NCBI RefSeq assembly: GCF_025353885.1
Contig: NZ_JANXNX010000068.1
Location: forward strand, 1-64,000
Source: Sphingomonas sp.
GTDB taxonomy: Bacteria; Pseudomonadota; Alphaproteobacteria; Sphingomonadales; Sphingomonadaceae
Reading direction: 5' to 3'
Length of the DNA stretch: 64,000 nucleotides
Positions within the stretch are counted from its first letter, which is position 1. Every line of letters begins with the position of its first letter. Position numbers and translations under genes: made by a program. A model generated the notes under the pieces. It saw only the letters and a list, made by a program, of their open reading frames with translations. It was not told the origin of the DNA and did not search any database. Positions 36,927 through 46,232 of this stretch are shown piece by piece.

Positions 36927-37679
36927 ATGAACCGAATGCGTAATCTCTGGCTGACAGGCGTCGCGGCGGCGATCGCGATTGCCGCCGTTGCCGCTAGCCA
37001 AGCGAGCAACCGCGCCGGCCGCGACGCGCTGATGCGTGCGGACCCCGAGCGTAGTCTCGCCGATCCCCGGCTCGCACCGGTTGCTCTTCGCATCGGTCGG
37101 ACGCAGTTTGCAGACCATTGCGCATCATGTCACCAGGACGGTCGGCCCGACCGTGGGCGCGGTGTTCCCGACCTCACCGATGGCGAGCACCTTTATGGCA
37201 CAGGCAGCGTCGCCGAAATCGAGCAGATTGTGCTTTACGGCATTCGATCGGGCAGCCCGCGTGGCTGGAACCTGGCAGCGATGCCCGCCTATGCGAGCGC
37301 CAAGCCGTCGGCTAGCGAGCCGGTTCCGGCTATGACTCCGCGGGCGATTGCCGACGTTACTCAGTATCTGATGCAGCGCCGAGGCAACCCGGCCGACGCA
37401 CCGGCTGCCGGACGCGGTGCAATTCTGTTTGCGGGCAGCGGTGGCTGCTGGGATTGTCACGCCGCCGACGGTGGCGGAAATGACGCGATCGGCGCTCCAA
37501 GCCTCATCGATGACGTCTGGCTCTATGGCGATGGCTCGGCGGCGAGCATTGCGCGGTCGATCGCCTACGGGCGTCATGGTTTCAGTCCGGCCTTCAAATC
37601 GAAGCTGTCGCCGGTGGAAGCGCGCGCGGTCGCGGTATATGTCGCGTCGCTGTCCCAACCGCAAAGGATTGCCCGATGA
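36927..37679 (+). CDS. CcoP-like diheme cytochrome c
   Basis: 250 residues from MNRMRNLWLTGVAAA, a signal or membrane anchor. Two CxxCH sites at 65-69 (CASCH) and 174-178 (CWDCH) lie in domains typical of CcoP of cbb3 oxidase (GVPDLTDGEHLYGTG, APSLIDDVWLYGDG). The first heme has Met119 (AAMPAY) as a likely axial ligand, but the second domain reads GRHGFSPAF where CcoP has GRxGxMPAW, so its Met is replaced by Ser. No ccoN/ccoO is present. Overlaps the chaperone gene by 4 bp. Likely a periplasmic electron carrier. Confidence 0.82.
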   Translation: MNRMRNLWLTGVAAAIAIAAVAASQASNRAGRDALMRADPERSLADPRLAPVALRIGRTQFADHCASCHQDGRPDRGRGVPDLTDGEHLYGTGSVAEIEQIVLYGIRSGSPRGWNLAAMPAYASAKPSASEPVPAMTPRAIADVTQYLMQRRGNPADAPAAGRGAILFAGSGGCWDCHAADGGGNDAIGAPSLIDDVWLYGDGSAASIARSIAYGRHGFSPAFKSKLSPVEARAVAVYVASLSQPQRIAR

Positions 37680-38581
37680 GCGTTATCGACGGCGCCCCCG
37701 CCAATGCTTGGGCATTAAGCGAACCGAGCGCACGACGCTCGCTGATACTCTGCGGAATCGGCGCGCTTTTTGGCCTCGCGATTGCCGGACTTGGGCTGTT
37801 TACCGCCCATGGCACACGCACCAGTGGAGTCGCCGCGGAAAACGTCGCGACGGTCAATCAAGTACCAATTCTAATGAGCGATTTCATTCAGCAGCTTCGC
37901 GCGGTCGACGATGTTTCGCTGGCGGAGGCGACACGACCACAAAAGCAGAAGGTCCTTGCTGACATGATCCGCGAAGAACTTTATGTTCAACGCGGCATCG
38001 AGCTCGGCATGCAAGCCGATACGATCGAAGTGCGAGCCGCCCTGACCGGATCGGTAGAGGCGCAGAGCGCTTCCGATGCAACGATGGCACAGCCGAGCGA
38101 AGCTGAGCTGCGCTCTTGGTACGACAGCCATAGCAACGACTTTGCCGACGAAGGCAGGCTTGCCCTCGCCGATTACGTCTTGCCGGCCACATCTACGCCA
38201 GCCCGGATAGCAGCTGCGCGAAACGCACTGATCGCGGCGCGCGGCAACGAAGCAATCGAAGGCCGCGCCTCAACTAGATCGTCACTGATGACACAGGGCG
38301 AGGAGTTTTATTTCGCCGCGCGCATCCATCTCGGCGACCGGCTCTTTGCTGCAGCGCGAGCGATGAAACCGGGCGCAGTTTCGGTGCCGATCATATTGCC
38401 CGATGGCATTCACCTCATCGTTGTCCGTAGCAATGTCCAACCTGTGCCGCCGCCCTTTGAAAAAGTCCGCGACCGGGTGCTCAGCGCGCTGGTCGCAGCG
38501 CAGACCAAATTGCTCACCGCAGCCAACGAACGCTTCCTGCACAAGCGCGCCGACATCCAGGTCGCGAGAGGCTTCGAATGA
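37676..38581 (+). CDS. Membrane-anchored periplasmic peptidyl-prolyl isomerase (SurA/parvulin type)
   Basis: 301 residues. Membrane anchor ~23-46 (SLILCGIGALFGLAIAGLGL), SurA-like chaperone helices (QKQKVLADMIREELYVQRGI) and a C-terminal rotamase region (HLGDRLFAAARAMKPGAVSV, DGIHLIVVRSNV). It would help fold exported proteins of the operon. Starts by ATGA overlap with the cytochrome gene and its end overlaps the HupE-type gene by 4 bp. Confidence 0.8.
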   Translation: MSVIDGAPANAWALSEPSARRSLILCGIGALFGLAIAGLGLFTAHGTRTSGVAAENVATVNQVPILMSDFIQQLRAVDDVSLAEATRPQKQKVLADMIREELYVQRGIELGMQADTIEVRAALTGSVEAQSASDATMAQPSEAELRSWYDSHSNDFADEGRLALADYVLPATSTPARIAAARNALIAARGNEAIEGRASTRSSLMTQGEEFYFAARIHLGDRLFAAARAMKPGAVSVPIILPDGIHLIVVRSNVQPVPPPFEKVRDRVLSALVAAQTKLLTAANERFLHKRADIQVARGFE

Positions 38582-39768
38582 TACGCGTGCTGCTGACGAT
38601 CGTGCTGCTCGCTTGGGCGGCACCCGCGTTCGCGCACACGCGCAGCCAGTCACACAGTACATGGACGATTGACGGGCCCAACGTCCGCATGAGCTTCAGC
38701 GTCGCCGACACCGAGACGATTAGGATCACGCCCGCCGGGCTTCGGCCCGACAACGCCGCGTTCCTTGCTTATTTGACGCCGCGCCTTGGCGCGACGGCAT
38801 CGGGTGTCCCCTGCAAACTGATCGGGGAGCCGCACATGCTCGCAGCAGCCGCCGGGTTCCGTCGTGCCGAATTGCAGTTCCTCTGTTCTTCCGGCAACAG
38901 ATTGCGGCTGATCGACATCGCCTTCTTCGATGCCATTCCGACGCACATCAACTTTGCCCAGGTGCAACGCCCCGATGGCGATTTCATCGAACAACTAATC
39001 ACCGCCGACGACCAAGGTCTCGACCTCGCCGATGCCGATGGCAATGGACTGGCCACCGCCAGCTTCATCCGCTTTGTCGGCATGGGTGTCATGCACATCT
39101 TCACCGGCATCGATCACATCTCTTTCCTAGTCGGGCTGGTGCTGATTTCGCGACGCACGAAAGACCTCGTCTTCGTCATAACCGGTTTCACGCTTGGTCA
39201 TAGCCTTACGCTCGCACTTGCAGTCACCGGGATCATCCGTCCGCATGCCGAGTTTATCGACGCGCTTGTAGCGCTGACTATAGCGTTGATCGGTGCCGAA
39301 AACGTGGGACTGGCATCCAAACGCCCTGGCACGGTGGCGCTCTTTACCGGGCTCGCGCTCGCCGTGATGGCGGGGCTGCGCTTGGCGGGCATCGGCCTCC
39401 TGCCGCCACTCCTGTTGATCGGAGCAGCAATATTTTCGGTCAACTACTTGTTGATTTCGGGGTATCTGCGCGACGCTGGGCGGCTCCGCCTGGTCGTGAC
39501 GCTCGTCTTTGGGTTGATCCACGGCTTCGGTTTTGCCGCCGATCTACTTGAAAGTCGCTTGCCGACCGAAAAGCTCGCAGAGATTCTCGTAGGATTTAAC
39601 GTCGGCGTGGAGGCCGGCCAGTTGAGCGTCGTGCTGGTGTTGATCGGCTTGGTGGCAGTATTGCGCCGCTACGGGCTTGCACTGCCGCGCCCGCTTGTCG
39701 TTGATTTTGCCGCCGCAGCGCTGGTCGGGGTCGGTACCTATTGGTTCGTCGGGCGCAGCTTCGCCTGA
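38578..39768 (+). CDS. HupE/UreJ family membrane protein with periplasmic domain
   Basis: 396 residues. Signal peptide (to FAHT), a ~150-residue periplasmic domain and a membrane region with the HupE/UreJ motif GMGVMHIFTGIDHISFLVGL and TGFTLGHSLTLALAVTG, six or so helices and LVFGLIHGFGFAADL. HupE proteins are linked to nickel or cobalt uptake, but many relatives lie beside cytochromes and chaperones with unknown role. Last gene of the operon; overlaps the converging MarR gene by 31 bp. Confidence 0.85.
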   Translation: MIRVLLTIVLLAWAAPAFAHTRSQSHSTWTIDGPNVRMSFSVADTETIRITPAGLRPDNAAFLAYLTPRLGATASGVPCKLIGEPHMLAAAAGFRRAELQFLCSSGNRLRLIDIAFFDAIPTHINFAQVQRPDGDFIEQLITADDQGLDLADADGNGLATASFIRFVGMGVMHIFTGIDHISFLVGLVLISRRTKDLVFVITGFTLGHSLTLALAVTGIIRPHAEFIDALVALTIALIGAENVGLASKRPGTVALFTGLALAVMAGLRLAGIGLLPPLLLIGAAIFSVNYLLISGYLRDAGRLRLVVTLVFGLIHGFGFAADLLESRLPTEKLAEILVGFNVGVEAGQLSVVLVLIGLVAVLRRYGLALPRPLVVDFAAAALVGVGTYWFVGRSFA

Positions 39769-40628
39769 TCTGTAGCCAGCCAAGTTTTCAGCTGTCGTCG
39801 CAGATCGCCAAGCGCCGGGTCGCCCAACAGACAGGCTACGTCGCGCTCAGCGTCGGTCACCGCCAGCCGCAACTGGGCGAGAACGGTCAGCCCGGTAGGT
39901 GTGAAGGCAAGCAGTCGTGCGCGCCCGTCCTCGGGGTCTGGCCGTGCCTCGATAAAGCCCGCCTGCACCGCGAGCGCTATCGTTTCCCGCATCGCTTGTT
40001 TCGTCACATTGCTCCGCGCGGCGACGTCAGTCAGCCGCGTCCCGTCCAGATCGAGCGCCCGAAACAGCATTAGCCGCGGCTCGCCAATATTGCCGTCGGT
40101 TCGGGCCAGCACATCGCCAACGAAACGTCTGGCCGCGCGCCCAAATAGCCTTCCGATATTGCCGCTTGCTGCGGTCCCATCCAATTCGGCATATTGTGCG
40201 AGCGTCGCCACGGTGTGCCGCATTGCCACTGGACCAACGGCGGCCAAAAATCCGTCGTCCGCGACCGCAATCGCGGTTTCGAGCAGCTCGAGGAAGGCAA
40301 GTCCCGGCGGCGTATAGCATATTCGCTTGGCGCGACCGTCGTGCGGGTCGGCAACACGCTCTACCAGACCCATCACAACCGCGCGCTCAACCAGTTCTGA
40401 AATGCTCGACTTCGTCAAACCGGCGCGCTCGGCGATCAGCGTCGGTCGTGCGCCGCTACGATCCAGGTTGTGAAAAAGCGCGAGTTGCGCATCGGTTACT
40501 ATCGCATGGCCCTGCCCGTAAAGCACGGCGAGTTTTGCCTGAACGGCGCGGTTCCGCGCCGCGAACAACAAGGCTCCCAGATTTTCGGTGCGCCACCCAA
40601 CCTCAGACTGCATCACGAGCGTCGCCAT
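39738..40628 (-). CDS. MarR regulator with two MarR domains in one chain
   Basis: 296 residues. Domain 1 spans ~18-145 with recognition helix TKSSISELVERAVVMGLVER and wing DPHDGRAKRI (94-103). Domain 2 spans ~160-285 with TKQAMRETIALAVQAGFIEA and wing DPEDGRARLL (231-240). MarR proteins normally work as dimers of one domain each; here the pair is fused. Starts 2 bp after the alcohol dehydrogenase stop, in the same operon. Likely controls the divergent promoter at 41738-41816. Overlaps the HupE-type gene at its end. Confidence 0.82.
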   Translation of the reverse strand: MATLVMQSEVGWRTENLGALLFAARNRAVQAKLAVLYGQGHAIVTDAQLALFHNLDRSGARPTLIAERAGLTKSSISELVERAVVMGLVERVADPHDGRAKRICYTPPGLAFLELLETAIAVADDGFLAAVGPVAMRHTVATLAQYAELDGTAASGNIGRLFGRAARRFVGDVLARTDGNIGEPRLMLFRALDLDGTRLTDVAARSNVTKQAMRETIALAVQAGFIEARPDPEDGRARLLAFTPTGLTVLAQLRLAVTDAERDVACLLGDPALGDLRRQLKTWLATDQAKLRPTNQ

Positions 40629-40630
40629 TC

Positions 40631-41737
40631 TCAGCGGCGCATTCCCTTAAGCAACGCCGCGTAGTCGGCGTGTGATGGGGCATAGGGGCTAGTGCGGTTG
40701 AAATGGCTGGCGACCATGTCTCGGACCAGCGCATCGCTGTCGTCAAAACGATATCCGGCGGCCGCCAGCGTGTCCGGCAGTCCCAGCGAGTGAATGAATT
40801 CCCGGAGGAAGTCGCCAAGGTTCGCGTCGGCAGCAAGGCCCATCGCCGCCCGGACACGCGCGCCTTTTGCCGGCACGTGGCGCGCCAACAGCGCGGTCGT
40901 CGATGGCAGCGCTATGGCAACCAACGTACCGTGGTGGATGTCCTGATCGCCGCAAACGAGCGCAATAGCATGTGCGGGACCAAGACCCTTATGGATCGCA
41001 GCTCCGCCTGCAAAGGCCGCAGCCATCAGCGAGGCGCGTGCTTCGGGGCCCTCAGGGCCGTCAGGGATCATCGCCGCCGCAGCGTTGGCGACGACGCGCG
41101 CGATGCCGTCGAGCGCAAGTGCATCGATCAACGGATGGGTGGGGTTTGCGAAATAACCCTCGATACAATGCGACAGCGCATCGACCGCAGTTGCCGCGAT
41201 TAAGCGCGGCGGCAGGGTACTGACAAGATCTGGATCGCACAGCGCAACATGCGGAACGAGCATCAGCGAGCGGGTGCCAATCGCTGGCGCTTGCGGGTCG
41301 CGGTGTAGCGCGGCAACCGGCGAACTTTCGCTGCCGGTTCCGACCGTCGTTGGAATCGCAATCAGCATGGCGACCGCGCGCACGGCGTCCGGACGACCGA
41401 GCAGTTCGCCAGTACTTGCACAGCCGGTGCCCGCAGCAGCAGCGACAAGCTTGGCAGTATCGAGGACCGACCCGCCGCCGAGCGCAACGATCACGTTGCA
41501 TTTATCATTTCGAAACGCGGCCAGTGCTGCATCGGCGCCCGCAATTGTTGGATTTTCCGGAACATCAAGGAACGTCGCAGAAAAATTTGCAGCGGCAGCT
41601 ACCTTGGCCACGAGCCCGGCGCGTTCAATGCCCCGATCGCTGATCAACAGCGCGCGCGCTGCACCTAGCTCAACACTTAGTGATGCAAGGCATCCCGATC
41701 CGAAAACGAGCTTCGGCAAAACAAACACCATAGCCAT
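40631..41737 (-). CDS. Iron-containing alcohol dehydrogenase
   Basis: 368 residues. Nucleotide-binding GGGSVLDTAK at 87-96, and metal ligands Asp186, His190 (AVDALSHCIEG), His256 (GPAHAIAL) and His269 (IHHGTLVAI), typical of group III alcohol dehydrogenases, which include maleylacetate reductases, lactaldehyde and 4-hydroxybutyrate dehydrogenases. Cytoplasmic, NAD(P)-dependent. The divergent aldehyde dehydrogenase suggests alcohol to aldehyde to acid oxidation of one substrate. Confidence 0.88.
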   Translation of the reverse strand: MAMVFVLPKLVFGSGCLASLSVELGAARALLISDRGIERAGLVAKVAAAANFSATFLDVPENPTIAGADAALAAFRNDKCNVIVALGGGSVLDTAKLVAAAAGTGCASTGELLGRPDAVRAVAMLIAIPTTVGTGSESSPVAALHRDPQAPAIGTRSLMLVPHVALCDPDLVSTLPPRLIAATAVDALSHCIEGYFANPTHPLIDALALDGIARVVANAAAAMIPDGPEGPEARASLMAAAFAGGAAIHKGLGPAHAIALVCGDQDIHHGTLVAIALPSTTALLARHVPAKGARVRAAMGLAADANLGDFLREFIHSLGLPDTLAAAGYRFDDSDALVRDMVASHFNRTSPYAPSHADYAALLKGMRR

Positions 41738-41763
41738 CGTCGATCCTTTCTTGATTTAATTGA

Positions 41764-41776
41764 TTACAGTTAGTAA
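41764..41776. promoter_or_regulatory. Candidate MarR operator between ADH and ALDH genes
   Basis: TTAC-AGTTA-GTAA, perfect 4-bp arms, preceded by two TTGATT repeats, in the 79-bp divergent region. A site here could control both directions. Confidence 0.3.
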
Positions 41777-41816
41777 GGAAGCCGAACTAGTTTGTCGAGC
41801 ATAGGGTTGTTGCACC

Positions 41817-43292
41817 ATGTCCAGTTTCCAGTCCGATTTTGCGCGCACGACCCACTTCATCAACGGCACATGGTCTCCAGAAGGAGGCGCGACATACCCT
41901 GATTACAATCCCTTCGACGGCTCATGCGTCGCCAATATCGCTGCAGGTGGGCGTGTTGAAGCGCAGGCGGCGGTGGACGCCGCGACCGCAGCCTTTCCCG
42001 CTTGGGCAGCCCTTCCCCCCGGCGAACGACAGCGGCTGTTCCTGAAGGCAGCTGACATTACCGAGCGCCGATTGGAAGATGCCGTCAAGCTGATGGCTGT
42101 TGAAAATGGATCAAGTCGCACTTTTGCCGCGTTCCAGGTCAAGCTGTCGGTCGCTATGCTGCGTCAGGCGGCAAGTTGGGGTTATTTGCCCCAAGGAGAT
42201 ATCATGCACAGTGATGTCCCTGGTCGCACCGCGCTCGTCGCACGCAAGCCGCTCGGAGTCGTCGCCGGCTTCACGCCTTGGAACGGCGCGTTCTACCTTG
42301 CATGGCGTACGTTTCTGCTGCCGATGGCGTTCGGTAATACGACGGTGATCAAGCCATCCGAAGAAGCGCCGATGTCTGCCGGGCTGGTCCACGCCGAGAT
42401 TTTGGAGGAGGCAGGATTTCCCAAAGGTAGCTTCAACGTCGTTACCCACGCTCCAGGCGCGGCTGAGGCAATTGCCGATGTGTTTTTCGCCGATCCCGCC
42501 GTCCGATGCATTAACTTTACGGGATCGGACAAGACCGCGCGGATCCTGGGCGCCCGGGCTGGGCAGGCGTTGAAGCGGATGGTTATGGAGCTGGGCGGTT
42601 ACAATCCGATGCTGATCCTGGACGACGCCGATATTGACGAGTCGGTCAAGGCCACGGTGTTCGGTGCGTTCCTGCATCAGGGCCAAGTTTGCATGAATAC
42701 GCGTAAGGTCTACGTCGCGAGATCGCTGCATGACACCTATGTTGAAAAGCTCGCTGCGAAGACTGCGGCGCTGAAACAGGGCAATCCGATCGACCCGAGT
42801 GTAATAATCGGGCCATTGATTAACGCGGCGGCACTCGCGCAGACCCAGGCGCGCATTAAAGATGCGCTTGATCGCGGCGCAACGCTCGTGACTGGCGGCA
42901 AGGCTGAAGGGCTTGTTCACGAGCCGACGATCTTGACCAACGTGCCGAAGGACGCAATCTGCACGACCGGATGCGACGAAACTTTCGGCCCGCTGCTCGT
43001 CGTCGAGGCGTTCGATGATGCCGAAATTGCGCTCGCGGGCGCACAGAACACGCCCTATGGGCTCAGTTCGTCGATCATGACGCGCGACCATGCGCGCGGT
43101 CTCGCGATGGCGCACCGACTTCACAGCGGCATCGTCCATATCAACGCGCCGACGATGGCGAGCGAGGCGGCCTTGCCGGTCGGCGGCGTCAAGGACAGTG
43201 GTTGGGGGCGCTCGGGCCATTATGCTATCGAAGATTTCACCGAGCTGCGCCTTATGACGATGAGCAGCGGCCCGGGCATGTATCCGTTCTAA
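41817..43292 (+). CDS. NAD(P)-dependent aldehyde dehydrogenase
   Basis: 491 residues. Catalytic Cys292 (GQVCMN), Glu258 (MELGGYNP), Asn156 (TPWNGAFY), and nucleotide-binding KPSEEAP and FTGSDKT are all present. It resembles benzaldehyde/salicylaldehyde/vanillin dehydrogenases in the AFYLAWRTFLLPMAFGNTTV region. Oxidises an aldehyde to the acid in the cytoplasm. Divergent from the alcohol dehydrogenase, likely in the same pathway. Confidence 0.9.
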   Translation: MSSFQSDFARTTHFINGTWSPEGGATYPDYNPFDGSCVANIAAGGRVEAQAAVDAATAAFPAWAALPPGERQRLFLKAADITERRLEDAVKLMAVENGSSRTFAAFQVKLSVAMLRQAASWGYLPQGDIMHSDVPGRTALVARKPLGVVAGFTPWNGAFYLAWRTFLLPMAFGNTTVIKPSEEAPMSAGLVHAEILEEAGFPKGSFNVVTHAPGAAEAIADVFFADPAVRCINFTGSDKTARILGARAGQALKRMVMELGGYNPMLILDDADIDESVKATVFGAFLHQGQVCMNTRKVYVARSLHDTYVEKLAAKTAALKQGNPIDPSVIIGPLINAAALAQTQARIKDALDRGATLVTGGKAEGLVHEPTILTNVPKDAICTTGCDETFGPLLVVEAFDDAEIALAGAQNTPYGLSSSIMTRDHARGLAMAHRLHSGIVHINAPTMASEAALPVGGVKDSGWGRSGHYAIEDFTELRLMTMSSGPGMYPF

Positions 43293-43847
43293 TCCGCCAA
43301 TATCGCCGTGCGGACGCGGTGCACGCTGAGCCGACGGCGCTGTCGCGATGTAAGGGAAGTCGTGCGACAACCCGAAGAAACACTTTTTTAGATCGGCGGC
43401 GCACGTCCGCCGTCCAAGTCCAGCGGCTTTAGGCTCGGTTCCGGGGCATATTCAACGAAGGACGCATCGCCGAGCACCGTCGTGTACTGAGCGCTTTGCG
43501 ACGAGTTGCCCTGTCTTCAGAATTGGCTCGCTGAATTTCAGCTTGGGAAAGCTCTGAATTTGCTTGCAGCATTACCTCCGCGCGCCATCGTCTTCCCCTG
43601 AGATTTTCCCGCTGGATACTTGATAGATCTGTCGGATGCTGACGACAGGTTTCCTTCGGCGACCCCCGATTACAAACGGGCATCACGTGCACAACAAGAC
43701 TATCTATTGTCGCCCTAGGGCAGTTTCTACCCAAGACTGCGAAGGACCCGAGCAGTCCGGATGCGGCAATCGAAGCGTCGATTGCCCAACATAATAAAAA
43801 CCCGCGCGGCCATTCCGACGCGGAAAAAATAGGTAGGGGATATCAAA
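43293..43847. other. Regulatory intergenic stretch upstream of the TonB receptor operon
   Basis: No gene recognised in 555 bp; the minus-strand reading frame at 43429-43734 has no recognisable domain. It contains a perfect inverted repeat at 43765-43786 and the promoter and long leader of the 43848 operon. Confidence 0.5.
43765..43786. promoter_or_regulatory. Perfect inverted repeat upstream of the 43848 operon
   Basis: GGCAATCGA-AGCG-TCGATTGCC: 9-bp arms with a 4-bp spacer, 61 bp upstream of the TTG start. Shape of a dimeric repressor site. Confidence 0.55.
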
Positions 43848-46232
43848 TTGCGCAGTTTCCTTTTTGCGACGACAGCTTTCATTGCATGTACAGCAGCAGG
43901 TGCAGTCCAGGCTCAGGGAACGACAAGTGGCACTCCCACGGTCACTTCACCCGACGGTACTGACCCGGCAAGCACCGGTCTTGCGGACATTATCGTGACG
44001 GCACAGCGCAAGGTTGAGACTGCGCAAAAAGCGGCAGTTGCCATCAGCGTAGTCGGCGGAGCCGATATCGTTCGCGGTGGTGTCGCCAATGTGACCACGC
44101 TGAGTTCGCTGGTCCCAGCCCTGACCATTCAGCAGATCGGCGCGTCGAACGCATCGTTCATTCGCGGTGTCGGAAACTTTTCGGTCTCCGTAACGAGCGA
44201 TCCCGCCGTCGCCTTCAATTACGACGGTGTGTATCTGGGCCGCATCAATTCGACATCGGGTACGTTTTACGATCTCGAGCGCATCGAAGTGCTCAAGGGC
44301 CCACAAGGCACATTATACGGGCGCAACGCCACGGCTGGTGTGATTAACATTCTGCCTACGCAGCCCAAGCTTGGCGAAACTTCGGGCTATGCCACAGCCT
44401 CCTACGGCAACTTCAACGACCTCGCGATAGAGGGGGCGGCCAATATCGCACTTGGCGAAAATGGCGCGATGCGCGTGTCTGGCGCTATCCACAATCGCGA
44501 CGGCTACAACAATGACGGCACCTCCGATAATAAGTCTGATGCCCTCCGAATTCAGTTGAAAGCACAGCTTACCCCACAGCTTATGGTGCGGGTGTCGGGG
44601 GATTACACCCATCTGGGCGGCCGCGGAGGCAGTTGGAGTTATCTCGGACGCTACACGGCAACAACGTTCACACCGTCGGGCCTGTCCCGCTCGGAAGGGG
44701 TGAATTCACCTGCGTCGCAGGCTTATTTTCAGGCGCTTGGCGCCGGTGCGATCGGGCAGGTTCGTGCGCGGCGCGACCCCTTCCCTCAGATTTTTCAGAA
44801 TAGCGATTTTTTCGGTACGAACGCGGTAGTCGAATATGATACCGGCGCGGGCGTATTGACGCTTGAGCCTGCGATCCGGTTCGATCGGATCCGAAATCTT
44901 AACCCGGCAGGCGGGTTCCCGTCGAACAACGACCAGCGCGATCTCCAGTATTCGATGGAGGCCCGGTTCGCCGGCAAAATCGGGCTATTTGACTACACGC
45001 TGGGCGGTTTCTATTTTAATGAGGATGTATCGTTACGCGGCGACACAACTACTTTTGGCAGCAACGCGAGCTTTAATACGACAAGCCAGAAAACTGATTC
45101 CTATGCGTTTTTCGGGCGAGTCACCGCTCATCTTACAGATAAGCTGCGTCTTGTCGGCGGTGTCCGGTATACTCACGACACAAAGACTCTCGATGCCAGT
45201 CGGATCGCGATCTCAGTTAACTGTAGTGTACCCTTCACGTGCATAAATACGATCCTTCCACCGTCCGTACCGTACCTAAGTCAGTTGCCCTTCGCGGTGC
45301 CGGCAGGGAACGGCCAGGTGGTTCCCGGCCCCGTTGCGGGTACAACGGTCAGCCGCAGCGACACTGTATTTGTCAGGCGGTCCACATTCACGCATCCCAC
45401 CTATCGCGGCGCTGTAGAATTCGACGTTGGCCCCAGGTCGCTGCTTTACGCCAGCGTCGAGACTGGCTTTCGTTCGGGTGGCTTTAATACAGCGGTAGGG
45501 TTTGAGACATTCGAACCTGAGTTTATAACAGCATTCACGCTGGGGTCGAAGAACCGCTTTTTTGACAACCGCCTGCAAATCAATCTGGAGGGTTTTTATT
45601 GGAAATATCGCAACCAGCAGACCGCGCATCCAGGTTTTGACCGCGGCCGCCCACCGAGCGCCAACAGCATTACGGAAAACATCGGAAAGTCGACGATCAA
45701 AGGCTTTGAGGTGGAAACACGCTTCCTGTTGACGCCAACCACTGTGCTCGGTGCCGACGTGCAATATCTGGATGCCGTCAATGATAGCTTTACCTACTCG
45801 ACATCCGCGGCGCTACAGTCTCGTACCGGGTGCCCGACGGCAGCTTCGGTCCCGGCGACGATCCCAGCTAGCATCGTCGTTAATTGCGCGGGTCTGCCAT
45901 CCTTCAATTCGCCGAAATGGACCGTGAACCTGTCGGCGCAGCAGACGGTGCCCGTCGGTAATTATAAGCTCGTGCTCAACGCCGACACCCAGTACAAGTC
46001 ATCGCGATTCATGGGCTTTGAATACCAGCCCGAGCAGTTGCAGTCGGCCAGTTGGACAAGCAACGCACAGATAACCTTCAGTCCCGAAAACGATCGCTGG
46101 TCGATCGGCGCGTATGTCCGCAACATCGAAAACAAGCGCCTGCTTGCTGCGCCATTTGCCTTTGGTGGTGTCCTGGTTGCATATACAACTGCACCAAGGA
46201 CCTACGGCGTGCGCGTTGCGGCCAAATTCTGA
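43848..46232 (+). CDS. TonB-dependent outer-membrane receptor
   Basis: 794 residues. TTG start supported by AGGTAGGGG 7-15 bp upstream. Signal peptide to VQAQ, TonB-box region DIIVTAQRKVETAQKAAVA, plug with VLKGPQGTLYGRNATAGVIN, barrel ending YGVRVAAKF. The stop overlaps the MFS gene start (TGATG). With an AAHS-type importer next, the pair probably brings one compound across outer and inner membranes. First gene of a nine-gene run. Confidence 0.93.
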   Translation: MRSFLFATTAFIACTAAGAVQAQGTTSGTPTVTSPDGTDPASTGLADIIVTAQRKVETAQKAAVAISVVGGADIVRGGVANVTTLSSLVPALTIQQIGASNASFIRGVGNFSVSVTSDPAVAFNYDGVYLGRINSTSGTFYDLERIEVLKGPQGTLYGRNATAGVINILPTQPKLGETSGYATASYGNFNDLAIEGAANIALGENGAMRVSGAIHNRDGYNNDGTSDNKSDALRIQLKAQLTPQLMVRVSGDYTHLGGRGGSWSYLGRYTATTFTPSGLSRSEGVNSPASQAYFQALGAGAIGQVRARRDPFPQIFQNSDFFGTNAVVEYDTGAGVLTLEPAIRFDRIRNLNPAGGFPSNNDQRDLQYSMEARFAGKIGLFDYTLGGFYFNEDVSLRGDTTTFGSNASFNTTSQKTDSYAFFGRVTAHLTDKLRLVGGVRYTHDTKTLDASRIAISVNCSVPFTCINTILPPSVPYLSQLPFAVPAGNGQVVPGPVAGTTVSRSDTVFVRRSTFTHPTYRGAVEFDVGPRSLLYASVETGFRSGGFNTAVGFETFEPEFITAFTLGSKNRFFDNRLQINLEGFYWKYRNQQTAHPGFDRGRPPSANSITENIGKSTIKGFEVETRFLLTPTTVLGADVQYLDAVNDSFTYSTSAALQSRTGCPTAASVPATIPASIVVNCAGLPSFNSPKWTVNLSAQQTVPVGNYKLVLNADTQYKSSRFMGFEYQPEQLQSASWTSNAQITFSPENDRWSIGAYVRNIENKRLLAAPFAFGGVLVAYTTAPRTYGVRVAAKF

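Noticed and set aside
42111-43370. 419-residue open frame on the minus strand
   Set aside because: Antisense shadow of the aldehyde dehydrogenase gene, which has all catalytic residues.
43429-43734. Open frame of 101 residues on the minus strand in the regulatory gap
   Set aside because: No recognisable domain, unlike composition, no ribosome site; treated as non-coding.
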